Part shown: piece by piece, positions 49,801 to 59,514 of the stretch
How positions within the stretch are numbered: the stretch's first letter is position 1
Layout: each line of letters begins with the position of its first letter
Source: Anas platyrhynchos
Taxonomy: Eukaryota > Chordata > Aves > Anseriformes > Anatidae
Direction of reading: 5' to 3'
Length of the DNA stretch: 64,000 bases
NCBI RefSeq assembly: GCF_047663525.1
Contig: NC_092589.1
Location: 77,612,501-77,676,500, forward strand
Position numbers and translations under genes: made by a program
Notes under the pieces: generated by a model
Database searches by the model: none
What the model saw: only the letters and a program-made list of their open reading frames with translations
Told to the model about the DNA's origin: nothing

Positions 49801-52089
49801 TATTGTACTGGAAACTCTAACTGAGAAACTCGAACTGAGAAAAAAAAATTCAAAACTAAGTATTTTGGTTGTGCAAATACCAATCTTGTTTTCATTTTCT
49901 TCTCCATGGTAAATTTCTAAGTAGAACTTATTTCTAAACTTAGGTGAAAGGGTTTTTTTGGTTTTCGTTTTTTTTCCCTCAAGAATCTTCAATCAAATAC
50001 AGTCTTTGTCTTTTGACCAAGACTTTTAAGAGCTGGTTCCAGAACATATCATGGAAAAGGAGAATTCCAAGCTGTTGAAAGGGTTGATACACTCTAGGAG
50101 GTGGATTTTGTGGATGCTGAACTGTTCTCTTGAAAGTGCTTAAGATTTGTAGTAATCTTTATGCTACAGATTACTGTCGTCTTCATGCTAGATTTTCCAG
50201 CAGCTGAGAGCTTGATTCTAATGTTCAGGTCTGCAGAACTCAGTTGAGATATTTTGACACCCGCAAAATGTACCCGCTTAAAATAGGTGAGGCAGAAGAT
50301 GCCATGAATAGAAAATACAGCAACTAAGCTCGTTTATAATTCGAATAGATTTATGCAGAACCCTACCTTGCTTAACACTCAAAGCCTCTCCACCTTCCAC
50401 TCTGGAGTATTTTGTGTGCAGTGCTATTCATGTGACACTATGCTGTTTTCACAGCTACTCACATCTTATTTTTTGTTCTCTAAGTGTAGCTTGATTTTCT
50501 TTTCATGTTTCATTTTCTAACCATATTTTTTGTATCCCTTCTCAATTCCTCTTTTCATTTTTATAAATGCATAGTGAACATTCCATATTAAAACGTAAAC
50601 ATTTACAATGACATGGTATAAATACAGTCTTGTATACATACAGTCTAAATTTAGGAAATACTGTGGTAAAGGCAATGCCACAGAAGATTGTTTGTTTTCC
50701 TTTCTGAGGCACCCCAGTTATTTGAGTATAATTAAGTTAGACACTTTTTTTTTTTTAATGGATTTTTGTCCATCGCTGAAAAGTATTATTAGCACTAACA
50801 AAATTAACAACAAAATCCTCATATTTTTCACTGCATTTTAGAAATAAGTTTTCACACACATTTAGAAATAACATGACACATTGCTATCGTATTTTAGCTT
50901 GGTTGGATTTTTTTCCCAGCTATGAAATTGTAAGAAATTGTAAGAAATATGGGTAATAAGACTATAGTAAAAATAAAAATAATTAGATGAATAAAAATTC
51001 ATTACTAAAATTTATTCTTATGGAAAAATAATATTCTGACTTTTAATTTGATATGCACTTTAAAAATATTATTTGAACATCAAAATTTCCAAAGGATATT
51101 ATTAATTGGAGAACTGAGACTGGTTGAATTATCTGCTTAGCAACATTTGGCTAGCAAATAAATTCCATACCAGCCACGCTCTCTGGAAATTATTCTTTTT
51201 CTTAAGTAATTACACAAATAATTTCTTTCAATATTTACAGATTTTTTTTTCAATTTATTTCCATAGTGCTAAATTCCTTGTGAGTCATATATAACTGATC
51301 ACTTCAGGCTTTTTCAAAGTATCAAGTATTCTCACATATTTCTGGTATGAGTCTTTGGTCAAATTAAATATTTGTGTGAAACTGAGCTTTATGATTTGGA
51401 CCATTTCATCCTAGATGTCCATGTACCACTAGTTCATCTGGAAGGAAATAACAGTAATGCAATTTATGTCAAAAGCATAATACCAATAATAAGTTTATAA
51501 TCACAACTACACTTTTCAAAGAAGTTTATCGGTTGAATCATCAGTTGACATTCTTGTTTCTATGATTTCTTTCATCTTTTAACTTGAAAACAGTGATTTC
51601 TGTTGAGTTAGAAGAAAAAAACTTACCATGCTTTTCAATTAAATACATAAAAATATTAGCTGTTTTTATATTTTCCTAATTTGGTTTTGCTTTAAAAAGA
51701 CCAATAAAATAACTTATTAATATTTCAAAGTTTAAAATGCAAAATATTGCATTTTATGTCATACATTTTCTTTACTTCCAGCAAACCCTGTGTAGCAGAA
51801 CCTGTTAAAAATTTCCTTACTTTTGTAGCTGATACAACCATAATCTGTTTCTGCTTAAAGAAGAAAATTGTATTGTAGTGTTTACAGAAGACACTAAAGA
51901 TATACCTGTCTTGGCTAAGGCGCATTCATGTCTGAATCCATACTCTGCCTAGTGTGGATCCAAATCTGGAACAGTTTTCCAGTACACAAGAGACTGAGTC
52001 AGTCATTGGACTAATAAATGTTTTACAGGCTATATATTAAATGCAGAAACTAATCTATTGTGTGAAAACAAGCATTGATTAGAATATCT
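49801..52089. other. Unique AT-rich DNA, no gene seen
   Basis: No gene or element is recognised. The stretch at about 51,100-51,250 is somewhat more complex (TTAGCAAC and TTGGCTAGCAAA motifs) but too short to judge. Confidence 0.6.
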
Positions 52090-53085
52090 AAGAACATAAG
52101 AATGAACATGACAGGTAAGGGCAGAAGCCTGTCTAGCTCTGTGACTGTAACCAGCAGGGAACAGTGAGCGTACAACATGGTCTTTCTCTCACTTACTCTC
52201 CTAGTTCGTCTTCCTGCAGTTTGGAGATATCTGGAGCCAGAAGTGCATCAGAATCATGCAATTTAATAACCCTTGACAGATTTTTACTTTCTGAATTTGT
52301 CTAATATCTTTTTGATGTCATTTATAACTTTTTGCATTTAATTTTTACTTAAGCAAAAGAACTTACTTTAGTTTCCTTTATACGCGATCATATGTATATC
52401 TGATCATTTCATTTGGTGTCTTCCACATCCTGAGCTATGTGAAACATCAAATAATTGTTTCCCATTTATCTTCTTTCTGTTATTCAGGATATTATATTCT
52501 TCTTTTATATATATGCCTGTTCAGTTGAGTCATGTCCAGACTGAACTGTTCTAGTCTGTTTAAAATTTTCTTATCTTGTCATCCTTTTCATCCTTCTCTG
52601 TACTAGTTTTATTGTATCCTGTTTGACATGTTGTAACCATAATTCCAAGAAGTGTTAAAGATCTCTTTTGTTTAGTTGTCTATTCTTTCTTTTAATAATA
52701 AGCCTTAGCACCCTGCTTGCTTTCTGACCACTGAGGACTAATGAGCTGATAACTTCAGAAAACAGTATATGGAGACTCCAAGATGCTCTTCATGACTGAA
52801 AATACCTCATTTATAGTCCATTGTCTGGTCTATAGCTGAATGCTTACAGGTTTTTTGTTTTGTTTTGTTTTCCATTAATGCATTATTTTGCATGCACTGA
52901 CGTTGAATTTAATAATGGTATTTCATCACCTACTCACTCAATATTTTCCATCAGACACAGCAACACACTGATATTCTCACAGCAGTGCTTCTCCTCTTTT
53001 TCAGCCCATATATGACTGAAGAGAAGATCCCTGGGAGAACTCAATGGCAAATTGCCAGTTATAAATGCTGACCATTTATTGAATG
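52090..53085 (-). mobile_element. Ancient, decayed CR1 LINE (antisense)
   Basis: On the plus strand the 5' boundary AAGAACATAAGAATGAACAT is the reverse complement of the 3' end of old amniote CR1 elements. Successive blocks then match the antisense of that family in the right order: CATTTCATTTGGTG near 52,405, CCTTCTCTGTACTAG near 52,591, CCAAGATGCTC near 52,777, CATTATTTTGCATGC followed by GTTGAATTTAAT near 52,882-52,915, and CCCTGGGAGAACTC with TGACCATTTATTG near 53,030-53,081. About 1 kb corresponds to the ORF2 C-terminal part and 3' end. No frame is open and a TTTTG simple repeat has grown inside it at about 52,853-52,871. Much older than the CR1 at 42.7 kb. The family was judged from memory of turtle, crocodile and bird copies. 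Confidence 0.85.
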
Positions 53086-53096
53086 TTGTTCATCAA

Positions 53097-53123
53097 AAAA
53101 AAATAAATATATATATATATATA
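53097..53123. repeat. A-rich to (TA)n microsatellite
   Basis: An A run and ATAAATATATATATATATAT tract directly after the ancient CR1. Confidence 0.9.
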
Positions 53124-53261
53124 AAATACTCTAAGTTGGTAGTTAGTGTGCTGATCTAAGCAAAACAGGCTCAAAGCTCTGAGCAATATATATTTCTTTA
53201 TAAATAATAAGCTACATCATTCAGGTGTATATTTTTGGTGTGCCCTTATGTAACTAATAAT

Positions 53262-53376
53262 CTGGTGTCAGGAACACTCTCTCGACAAATGAGATATCTT
53301 GGTTCAAATCTGACATGTGAAGACAGATCAACAGTTCTTGAGCTTAGCTAATCTCCAAACTACTGGGCATTCCCTA
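53262..53376. repeat. Probable ancient half-palindromic tRNA-like repeat
   Basis: TTGGTTCAAATCTGACATG near 53,300 carries a B-box-like GGTTCAAATC. The right side, TTCTTGAGCTTAGCTAATC then CTACTGGGCATTCC, resembles the inverted flank (gTGAGTG-cctAACCACTGGGCTATTC type) of old reptile and bird SINE-like repeats. The left flank TGTCAGGAACACTCTC fits the facing arm. Divergence is high. Confidence 0.4.
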
Positions 53377-53409
53377 AGGGATGTCATAGTCAGTGTCATA
53401 GGTCTTATA

Positions 53410-53459
53410 GTTTTTGTTTGTTTGTTTTGTTTGTTTGTTTTGTTTGTTTGTTTGTTTTT
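53410..53459. repeat. (TTTG)n microsatellite
   Basis: TTTG and TTTTG units in a 50-base tract. The open frame across it is a Phe/Val/Cys/Leu repeat artefact. Confidence 0.95.
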
Positions 53460-54348
53460 CTATTATTTGTTTCTTGGGTCTGGGGAAGGATTTTTTTGTG
53501 AAAGGGTGACCTGATGCCAAACTCCAAATGAGTGTTCAGGACAGAGAACCTCAATTTTCCCTACAAATCTTAGTCAAAACTTCTATTATGTCTGGAGGAA
53601 AGTACCTGAAGGTGTTTGAAAGAACACCTTGCCAGTGCCTTTGTGTACATTTATATCATTATTTTTAGCTGGGTACAATTCCAGGCATCTCCCTTCCTAG
53701 TTTTCTGGCCCCTGTTTCTCTTGGGCATCAGATTTTCTTCAATCACTGTGGTGAAAGGGGCTTAAGACCCTAAATTACAACTCTGGAAAGGAAAGCATTG
53801 ACAAATTCACAGAACTTGCTGTGAATGTAGACCTTTGGTCTTTTCTAGAAAGTATGTTGACAGGGACCACAACATTATTTGTCTGTAGCTCCCACCTATC
53901 CTGACCAGTTTAATTCTGTTTTGATCCCATGTTAATGACACATCTGTCATAATCTTAATTACCAACAAGGTAATAGCAAATGTAATTTTATTTTCTTTTT
54001 TAATAGTCGTAGGAAAATAATTGGAAAATATGACCTTGTATCTGATTGAAACACGTCATTGACCCCCATGGACATATGTAACCCCCTCGGGGACACTAAG
54101 GTGAGACTGAAGATGAAGGAACAAACTGGTGGATAATTTCCAAGGTTATTGAAGACTCTCACATGAGAGTCTGTGAGATTTTTGAATTACAAAAATATTT
54201 TTGAATTACAAAAAACAGTGATATTTTTGAAGTACATTATGTTTGCATAGTACCTTGAAATGTAAAAGTTATATATGAAGGTTATATACATTGTTATAAT
54301 AATTATTATTGGATATTCTAATGACAAATAAAATTAGACTTATATGTG

Positions 54349-54352
<4 letters not shown>

Positions 54353-54394
<42 letters not shown>
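54353..54394. repeat. (TA)n microsatellite
   Basis: About 21 uninterrupted TA units preceded by ATGTGTATG. Perfectly self-complementary, so able to extrude a cruciform, and likely polymorphic in length. Confidence 0.97.
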
Positions 54395-54398
<4 letters not shown>

Positions 54399-55227
54399 CT
54401 TAACCTTAAGGGATTTGTTAAGTTAGATAGCTTAATTTTCCACTTCCATGTTCAGAAGAAAAAAATGAATTATCTGTTGAAACTAACAACGAAAACACCT
54501 TCCTTTTAACTGGGCTGACTGTGAAAGGATTTATAACAAATTGTTGTCAGAGCATTGTGACCAGCATTGAAATAAGTATGCCTGCTTGAGATTTGTGTGT
54601 GTGTCTGTAATCTTGATGCTAAGATTGAACAGCTGCTGTGTACCTGTTGGTAGTGCTTGTTTGCTGGGGTAAAGCAATCTTTCCCTTCTTGCGCTTTCCT
54701 CTGTTGGAATGAAGCCAACCAAGTTCTGTAGCATAGAAAAGGGAAGGAAAGAAAATATGTAAATCAACATCTAGTAATGGGTTATATTATGTGAGTAAGC
54801 TACCGACATCCTTCTCTATCATTGTTCTCTCTCTGTATTGCTAAAAACAAGCATGGGGTGGTCAAATTTTTTATTCTTTCAGTGGGAACTCTACATTGTC
54901 CTGAGGTATCAATCAATTGTTCAGTCTTTGGATAGCAGTCCAAATACTTTGGGAGGCAGTCCCTAAGTTCTGGAAAAATATTTCAGACATTTACAGGGAA
55001 CAATCAAGAGTCTAATAGTTACAGAGCTACAGACCAAGGAGAGAAAAAGTTAAACAGCTTCACTGCTGGTGGCAAGGCAGTGTACAGCAGCATTACTGAA
55101 GTGGATCATCTGTCCATCTGTCCATTAATGAAGTACAAGCAGCATATGTCTGTTCCCTCTGTGTAGAAGTTTTGAAAATAAGGGATAAGATGCCATTTTT
55201 TTCAAGCAAACAAACTATGTGTATTGG

Positions 55228-55254
55228 AAAAAAAAAAAAAAAAAAAAAAAAAAA
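55228..55254. repeat. A27 run
   Basis: Twenty-seven consecutive A bases. No retrocopy body is recognised upstream. Confidence 0.95.
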
Positions 55255-55379
55255 CTAGTATGGAAGCACCTCCAAGTAATCTAACTGAAGCAGTTCAGAG
55301 CTCCACCACATGTTTAAAAAAGCTTTATAAAGAGAAATGAACAGCTTCCACAAGCCTGAGTGACAGGAATCCACCTTGC

Positions 55380-55522
55380 AATTCTATCCAGTTAGAGCAC
55401 ACAGCTGGGAGGTCAGACACTGCCATTCAAATGCCTGTCCCTACTCAGAAAGGGGGGATATGAACTGCTGTTTTCTCCACCCAGCTGAGTGACTTAACCA
55501 CTATAGGCTATATGATATTCTA
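55380..55522. repeat. Ancient tRNA-like inverted (palindromic) repeat
   Basis: The left arm GTTAGAGCACACAGCTGGGA (55391-55410), then GGTCAGACAC and ATTCAAATGCC, is tRNA-like in layout (A-box-like start, B-box-like ATTCAAATGCC). The right half read in reverse complement gives TAGTGGTTAAGTCACTCAGC then TGGGTGGAGAAAACAGCAG and TTCATATCCCCC, a second diverged copy of the same arm. The element is therefore a head-to-head pair of tRNA-like halves, about 140 bp. I recall repeats of this design in turtles, crocodilians and birds but cannot name the family with confidence. Confidence 0.55.
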
Positions 55523-57480
55523 AGGTTGCCCTTTTGTTGGACCCTTTATACAAAATGCTAAACACAATGATTGGAATGCTTAGCATTACAATGTGAGTTC
55601 TAATCCCTTCAGGAAAAAATGGAAATGCTTACAGTGTTTGCAACTGGGACAGAGATCAATGGGATGAATTAAATCTCTCCTTTCCTCAACTTTTGGCACT
55701 CATATTTTGATTGAATATATATTCTTCCTTTTCACTCAATTACACAATTAAATTGACTTAAATTTATGGACAAGTTTCTAATGATTTAAAATATTTTTAA
55801 CATATTGACTTTTTGGAAAAATGTGTATTTTTTAGCTCCAGTTATCAGCATAGTTGGCCAAGAAATCAACTGTGCAAAATAAAGTAACAACATTTTATCT
55901 AATGGAATGTAAATATGAGCAGAAACTGCAAGAGTTGGAGGGGTTATGACATTGTCCATCAGTCAGTACAGATGATAATACAGCCTGATACCAAAGGGAA
56001 TGCATCACTAGGAACTGTGAGGTTAAAAGTTGACTAACATGAAAAAAAAAAAAAGAGCCAGAGAAAAGTAGGTGCTTCATGCCTTTCATCTGTAGTATTT
56101 TGATTAGATCTCTGTTAGGAAAGGTAAAACAGCAGGTCAAGCACTTATCTACATGTAGATCATTCTCTGTTTCAGTTTGTTTGCTTGTTTGTTTAATTCC
56201 GAATAAACAGTTATGGGATTGTGAGTCTGGGGAATGTGGACCAGAACCCAGGATCTACTGTCTACGCATTAAGAAATGTGGACCTACTCCCCATTCTGAG
56301 GAGCTAAACATTGAAAGAAATATTTAAGGCCACAATATGGAGGTAGAACTAGAACAAACCCTCTTCCCTGTCTGGCTATCTCTTAAAAAGGGACAGGCAG
56401 AGATGAATTTGAATAAAATGTTCACGTGCAAATGACATGTTTAGCATGCTATAGATATCTGGTATAGACTTCTGGTGTTCATACTTTAAGGAGTATTGGA
56501 AAATTTACATAGAAGAATGATGGCAATATACCCAATGGAGAAGGAAAATACATAGTTTCTACTGTCTGTAAAGCAGCCTATTAGTAATATTAAAAAGAAA
56601 GTTGAATAGTAACTTGATAACAATGCAGAAATACTTTTTTTTTGGGGGGGGGGTTGGGGGCAGGGAAGGGAAATATGATATGCTAAAATATTCTTTAAGC
56701 CAGGGAAAAACAGTGTTAAAAAAAAAAAAAAAAAAAAGCAGTGAGTGAATGAGTGAAGCTGTAGCCAGGCAGTGTTTTAGCAACTATATTCTTAATTATG
56801 GGAGATAACTATGTAACTATGAAGTTGTGACATCTCTCCTAACCTTGAATCTTGGACACATGCTATAGCCAAAACTATATCAAGCACAGGTGGGCACACT
56901 ACATGTCTAGCTACGTTCAGACCTGAACCAATAGCTTTCAGGGTAAGTATTAGGCAGTAAAGATATTTTGTCTGTGAGTTACAGTTTAAAAACACTGAAA
57001 GCTTTTACTTGCATTCACAGTAACACAGGTTTGGTAGTCATAGAAAGCTTTGGGGGAAATGACATTGAGACCCCAGGTAGGATTTGTAGCACTGCTTTCT
57101 CTGTCTTGATACATTAGTGTTCTCCCTATATTGTGTTTTGGATGCTGAAGTGATATTTCAAAACCTTCTGTGAAAACTAAGCAACATCTGAACAGGTTTC
57201 TTGGGGTATTTAATTTTGGAGATGTGAAGTCCAGATCTTGGGAGCAGAAATGGCAGACTACCATTCCTTTACTATGTCTATTATTTTACACTTTTATAGC
57301 ATACTGATATAAGTTCTTTTTGACTCCTAGTAAGAGAATTTGATTGTATATGCTAACCCAAAAAAAAGGAAATCCTCAAAACAATTATCATTGAAACTTT
57401 AGTTTTCCCAAACTCCAGTGATTCTCAAAATTTCTAGTTGAACCATTACTAGCTTCTACTTATTAATATTTTGAGCAAAT
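55523..57480. other. Unique AT-rich DNA, no gene seen
   Basis: No gene is supported. Contains an A-run at about 56,041-56,054, T9-G10 at 56,635-56,653 and A18 near 56,718-56,737. GAACCCAGGATCTACTG near 56,246 faintly resembles the antisense of the tRNA-like repeats nearby but was not called. Confidence 0.6.
56635..56653. repeat. T9-G10 homopolymer junction
   Basis: Nine T bases run directly into ten G bases, then TTGGGGG. Second occurrence of the T-run/G-run arrangement. Confidence 0.9.
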
Positions 57481-57502
57481 TCCACTGCTCTGGAGCGGTG
57501 CA

Positions 57503-57709
57503 TCATGTTGCAAAAAATGGACCCATATCCAACATGGAGCCAGGCTGTATGTGCTCAAAGAAGCTGGGTAGCTGGTAAATCTCCTGCTGTAGGATATAGG
57601 CCTTATCACTCCGCATCATCCCTGTCAGACAATTTGTGCACCGGCATGTAGCAGCAGTTAAATGAAAAAGCCTGTAGGCAATCCTCCAGAGCTGAAGGTG
57701 AAGCGCCTG
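57503..57709 (-). other. Open segment led by a strong splice acceptor (possible exon)
   Basis: On the minus strand a long T/C-rich tract ends in GCCTCCTGTGCAG with the AG at 57710-57711. Downstream the frame stays open for about 68 codons, reading ALHLQLWRIAYRLFHLTA, then KAYILQQEIYQLPSFFEHIQ and SMLDMGPFFAT, before a stop at 57503. Composition is GC-richer than the flanks with several CpGs. I recognise no domain, and a second frame is also open for about 33 codons. No good donor or AATAAA follows closely. It could be a terminal coding exon, a non-coding RNA exon, a retrocopy scrap or chance. Confidence 0.2.
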
Positions 57710-58277
57710 CTGCACAGGAGGCAAAATTGAGAAATAAAAAATAAAAATGTCACTACAGAACAAGTAGGACAAATCCGTAATTATTTCTTCTTTAAGAAGT
57801 GTTACAGGAAAATCCTGCAGAGGGAATAAACAGGATGCAATTTCAGCAGAAGCTGGGGGAATGTTCCTTATCTTCCTGAATAAGAAATGTCTTTATTTTT
57901 TGACAAAATGATAATTTCTTTAAAAAAAATAAATGTTGCATTTTTAATACATGAAACATTATCTACATGAATCTGAAAGCCCCCTGTTTATGCCTGGCAT
58001 GGGTTGTTTTGTCCCTTGAGGTATGGTGTGGTATGTATGTAGAGAGGCATGGAAATCATGCCCAGGAGAGAACAGTGGGCACAACGGAACAAGCAGATGC
58101 ACGCACTTGTGGGAAGAGTGAGGCTTGCACTACACTTCTAATGCACATCACATTAGTATTTAGGAATTTTCAGCCAAATGGTCTGAGGTTTAAAAAATGT
58201 CATTTTCCATGTAGAGAAAAAAAGAGAAAAAAAAGGTGGGGGGTGAGGGGGAGGGAGAAAAAGATACTTATTACTTA

Positions 58278-58311
58278 CAATACCTAGATACTTATTGGTA
58301 TCTAGGTATTG
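58278..58311. repeat. Perfect 13-bp inverted repeat, 8-base loop
   Basis: CAATACCTAGATA at 58278-58290 is the exact reverse complement of TATCTAGGTATTG at 58299-58311, with CTTATTGG between. Two more pairs form beyond one mismatch. Stem and loop size would allow an RNA hairpin if transcribed, but the stem is short for a microRNA precursor. Confidence 0.9.
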
Positions 58312-58385
58312 GAACTTGGTTTTGTTGCACATCAGAATGAAAATAAGGTGTTCTAATGTAACAATTTACCAAGAGAAAGTCTACT

Positions 58386-58440
58386 AGTTCAGTGACAGGT
58401 CACTTATCTAAAATGTGGGAAACCTATACTCAAGTGCCCC
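58386..58440 (+). repeat. Ancient tRNA-like repeat remnant (half)
   Basis: AGTGACAGGTCACTTATCTA followed by AAATGTGGGAAACC and ACTCAAGTGCCCC has the same layout as the left arm at 55.39 kb (CAC-A-CT--GA/AT-GTGGGA--C, then TTCAA-T-CC). Only one arm is clear. Confidence 0.45.
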
Positions 58441-59473
58441 TTTTACGTTGACTTCGTTTCTCAGATATGAGCCCATTAGGTTCATAGTTTGAATGAAGTA
58501 ATGTTTCCAGTCAGGCAAGTACTTTCCCCAACATTTTCTGTTCATTCATGACTATGCTAAGACAAGCGGACTGACTAAATTGTGCAAAAGGAATTTCCAG
58601 GCAAACAGGTGTTTTTCAGATGTTTATGTTGTAGTCATCCTTGACAGCTGAAATAGTCAACACTGAATAAAAAGTTAGAATGGCTCTGAGGCAGCACTTC
58701 GGGCTTCTCTGAGTGCTCAGAACCAGGGTGGCACAAAGCTACATCTGCTACATCTGCTTCCACTTTGGCTCTTGCCTCACCTAAATCTGATGCTCTGCAC
58801 ATATTAATATTTTTGACTTGTATGGTGTGAGATGCTGTGCTCTAGCTCCTGTAACAAATCGAAGCTTTGGACTGGTTGCAGACATTAGCACACTGCATAG
58901 AGTCAGCAAGGACTGCAAAATTAAAATAGATATGATGTTCTGGTTTATGTTAACTTCATCTGTTTGTATTTGGGGCACATCTTCAGTAGCTGTCTGGTAG
59001 ACTTACTCCTGAAGCAGTCTTCCACAGCTTCTATCCAACCTGTACAAGCCCCTTTCATATCCCCAAAAGATGGAATAATACTGTGTGATGCTAAAATTAA
59101 TAGGCTGTGCTCCACAGCCTAATAGCTAATGTTAAGAATATCTCTAATTGCATTAGCACTGCCTATACTCTTCATTAGTGCAGGAAAATTATTCATCCTT
59201 TTCTTATAAGCAAAGGTATGACCTCACATAATAGGAAATACAAAAGCATTTAGTGTGGTTTTCAGAACACCTCTTAGTGAGTTAGGAACAAGAAAGAGAA
59301 ATTTGAAAATCACACCCGTAATGAATGAGTAGCAGAATAATTATCTCTAGCATAAACAACTTTAGAAATGCATAAATCAAACAGCATGCAGTACCAACAT
59401 TTTGCTCATGTTTGCATAACATAACATGGGATAATAAAACTGTAGAAACCTGGCACTTCACAGGTTAACATAT

Positions 59474-59514
59474 CAGAATATGTATTCTGCAGAATAACAT
59501 AGTATGTTATTCTG
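59474..59514. repeat. Two adjacent perfect palindromes
   Basis: CAGAATA-TG-TATTCTG at 59474-59489 is immediately followed by CAGAATAACATA-G-TATGTTATTCTG at 59490-59514. Both begin with CAGAATA and end with TATTCTG or its extension, so the arms are also direct repeats. The arrangement could come from a small inverted-repeat transposon or replication template switching. Confidence 0.88.

Noticed and set aside
49615-49992. 125-codon minus-strand frame
   Set aside because: It crosses a Lys-rich A/T repeat and a probable old tRNA-like repeat. No family resemblance.
55228-55254. A27 run as the tail of a processed pseudogene
   Set aside because: No retrocopy body or target duplication could be found upstream. 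Bird LINEs of the CR1 type do not normally leave poly-A tails.
55391-55440. A functional tRNA gene
   Set aside because: It lacks a complete cloverleaf and a consistent anticodon arm. The arm is duplicated in inverted orientation, so a decayed SINE-like repeat fits better.
56240-56300. Another tRNA-like repeat remnant
   Set aside because: Only about eight bases resemble a B box and no partner arm was seen.
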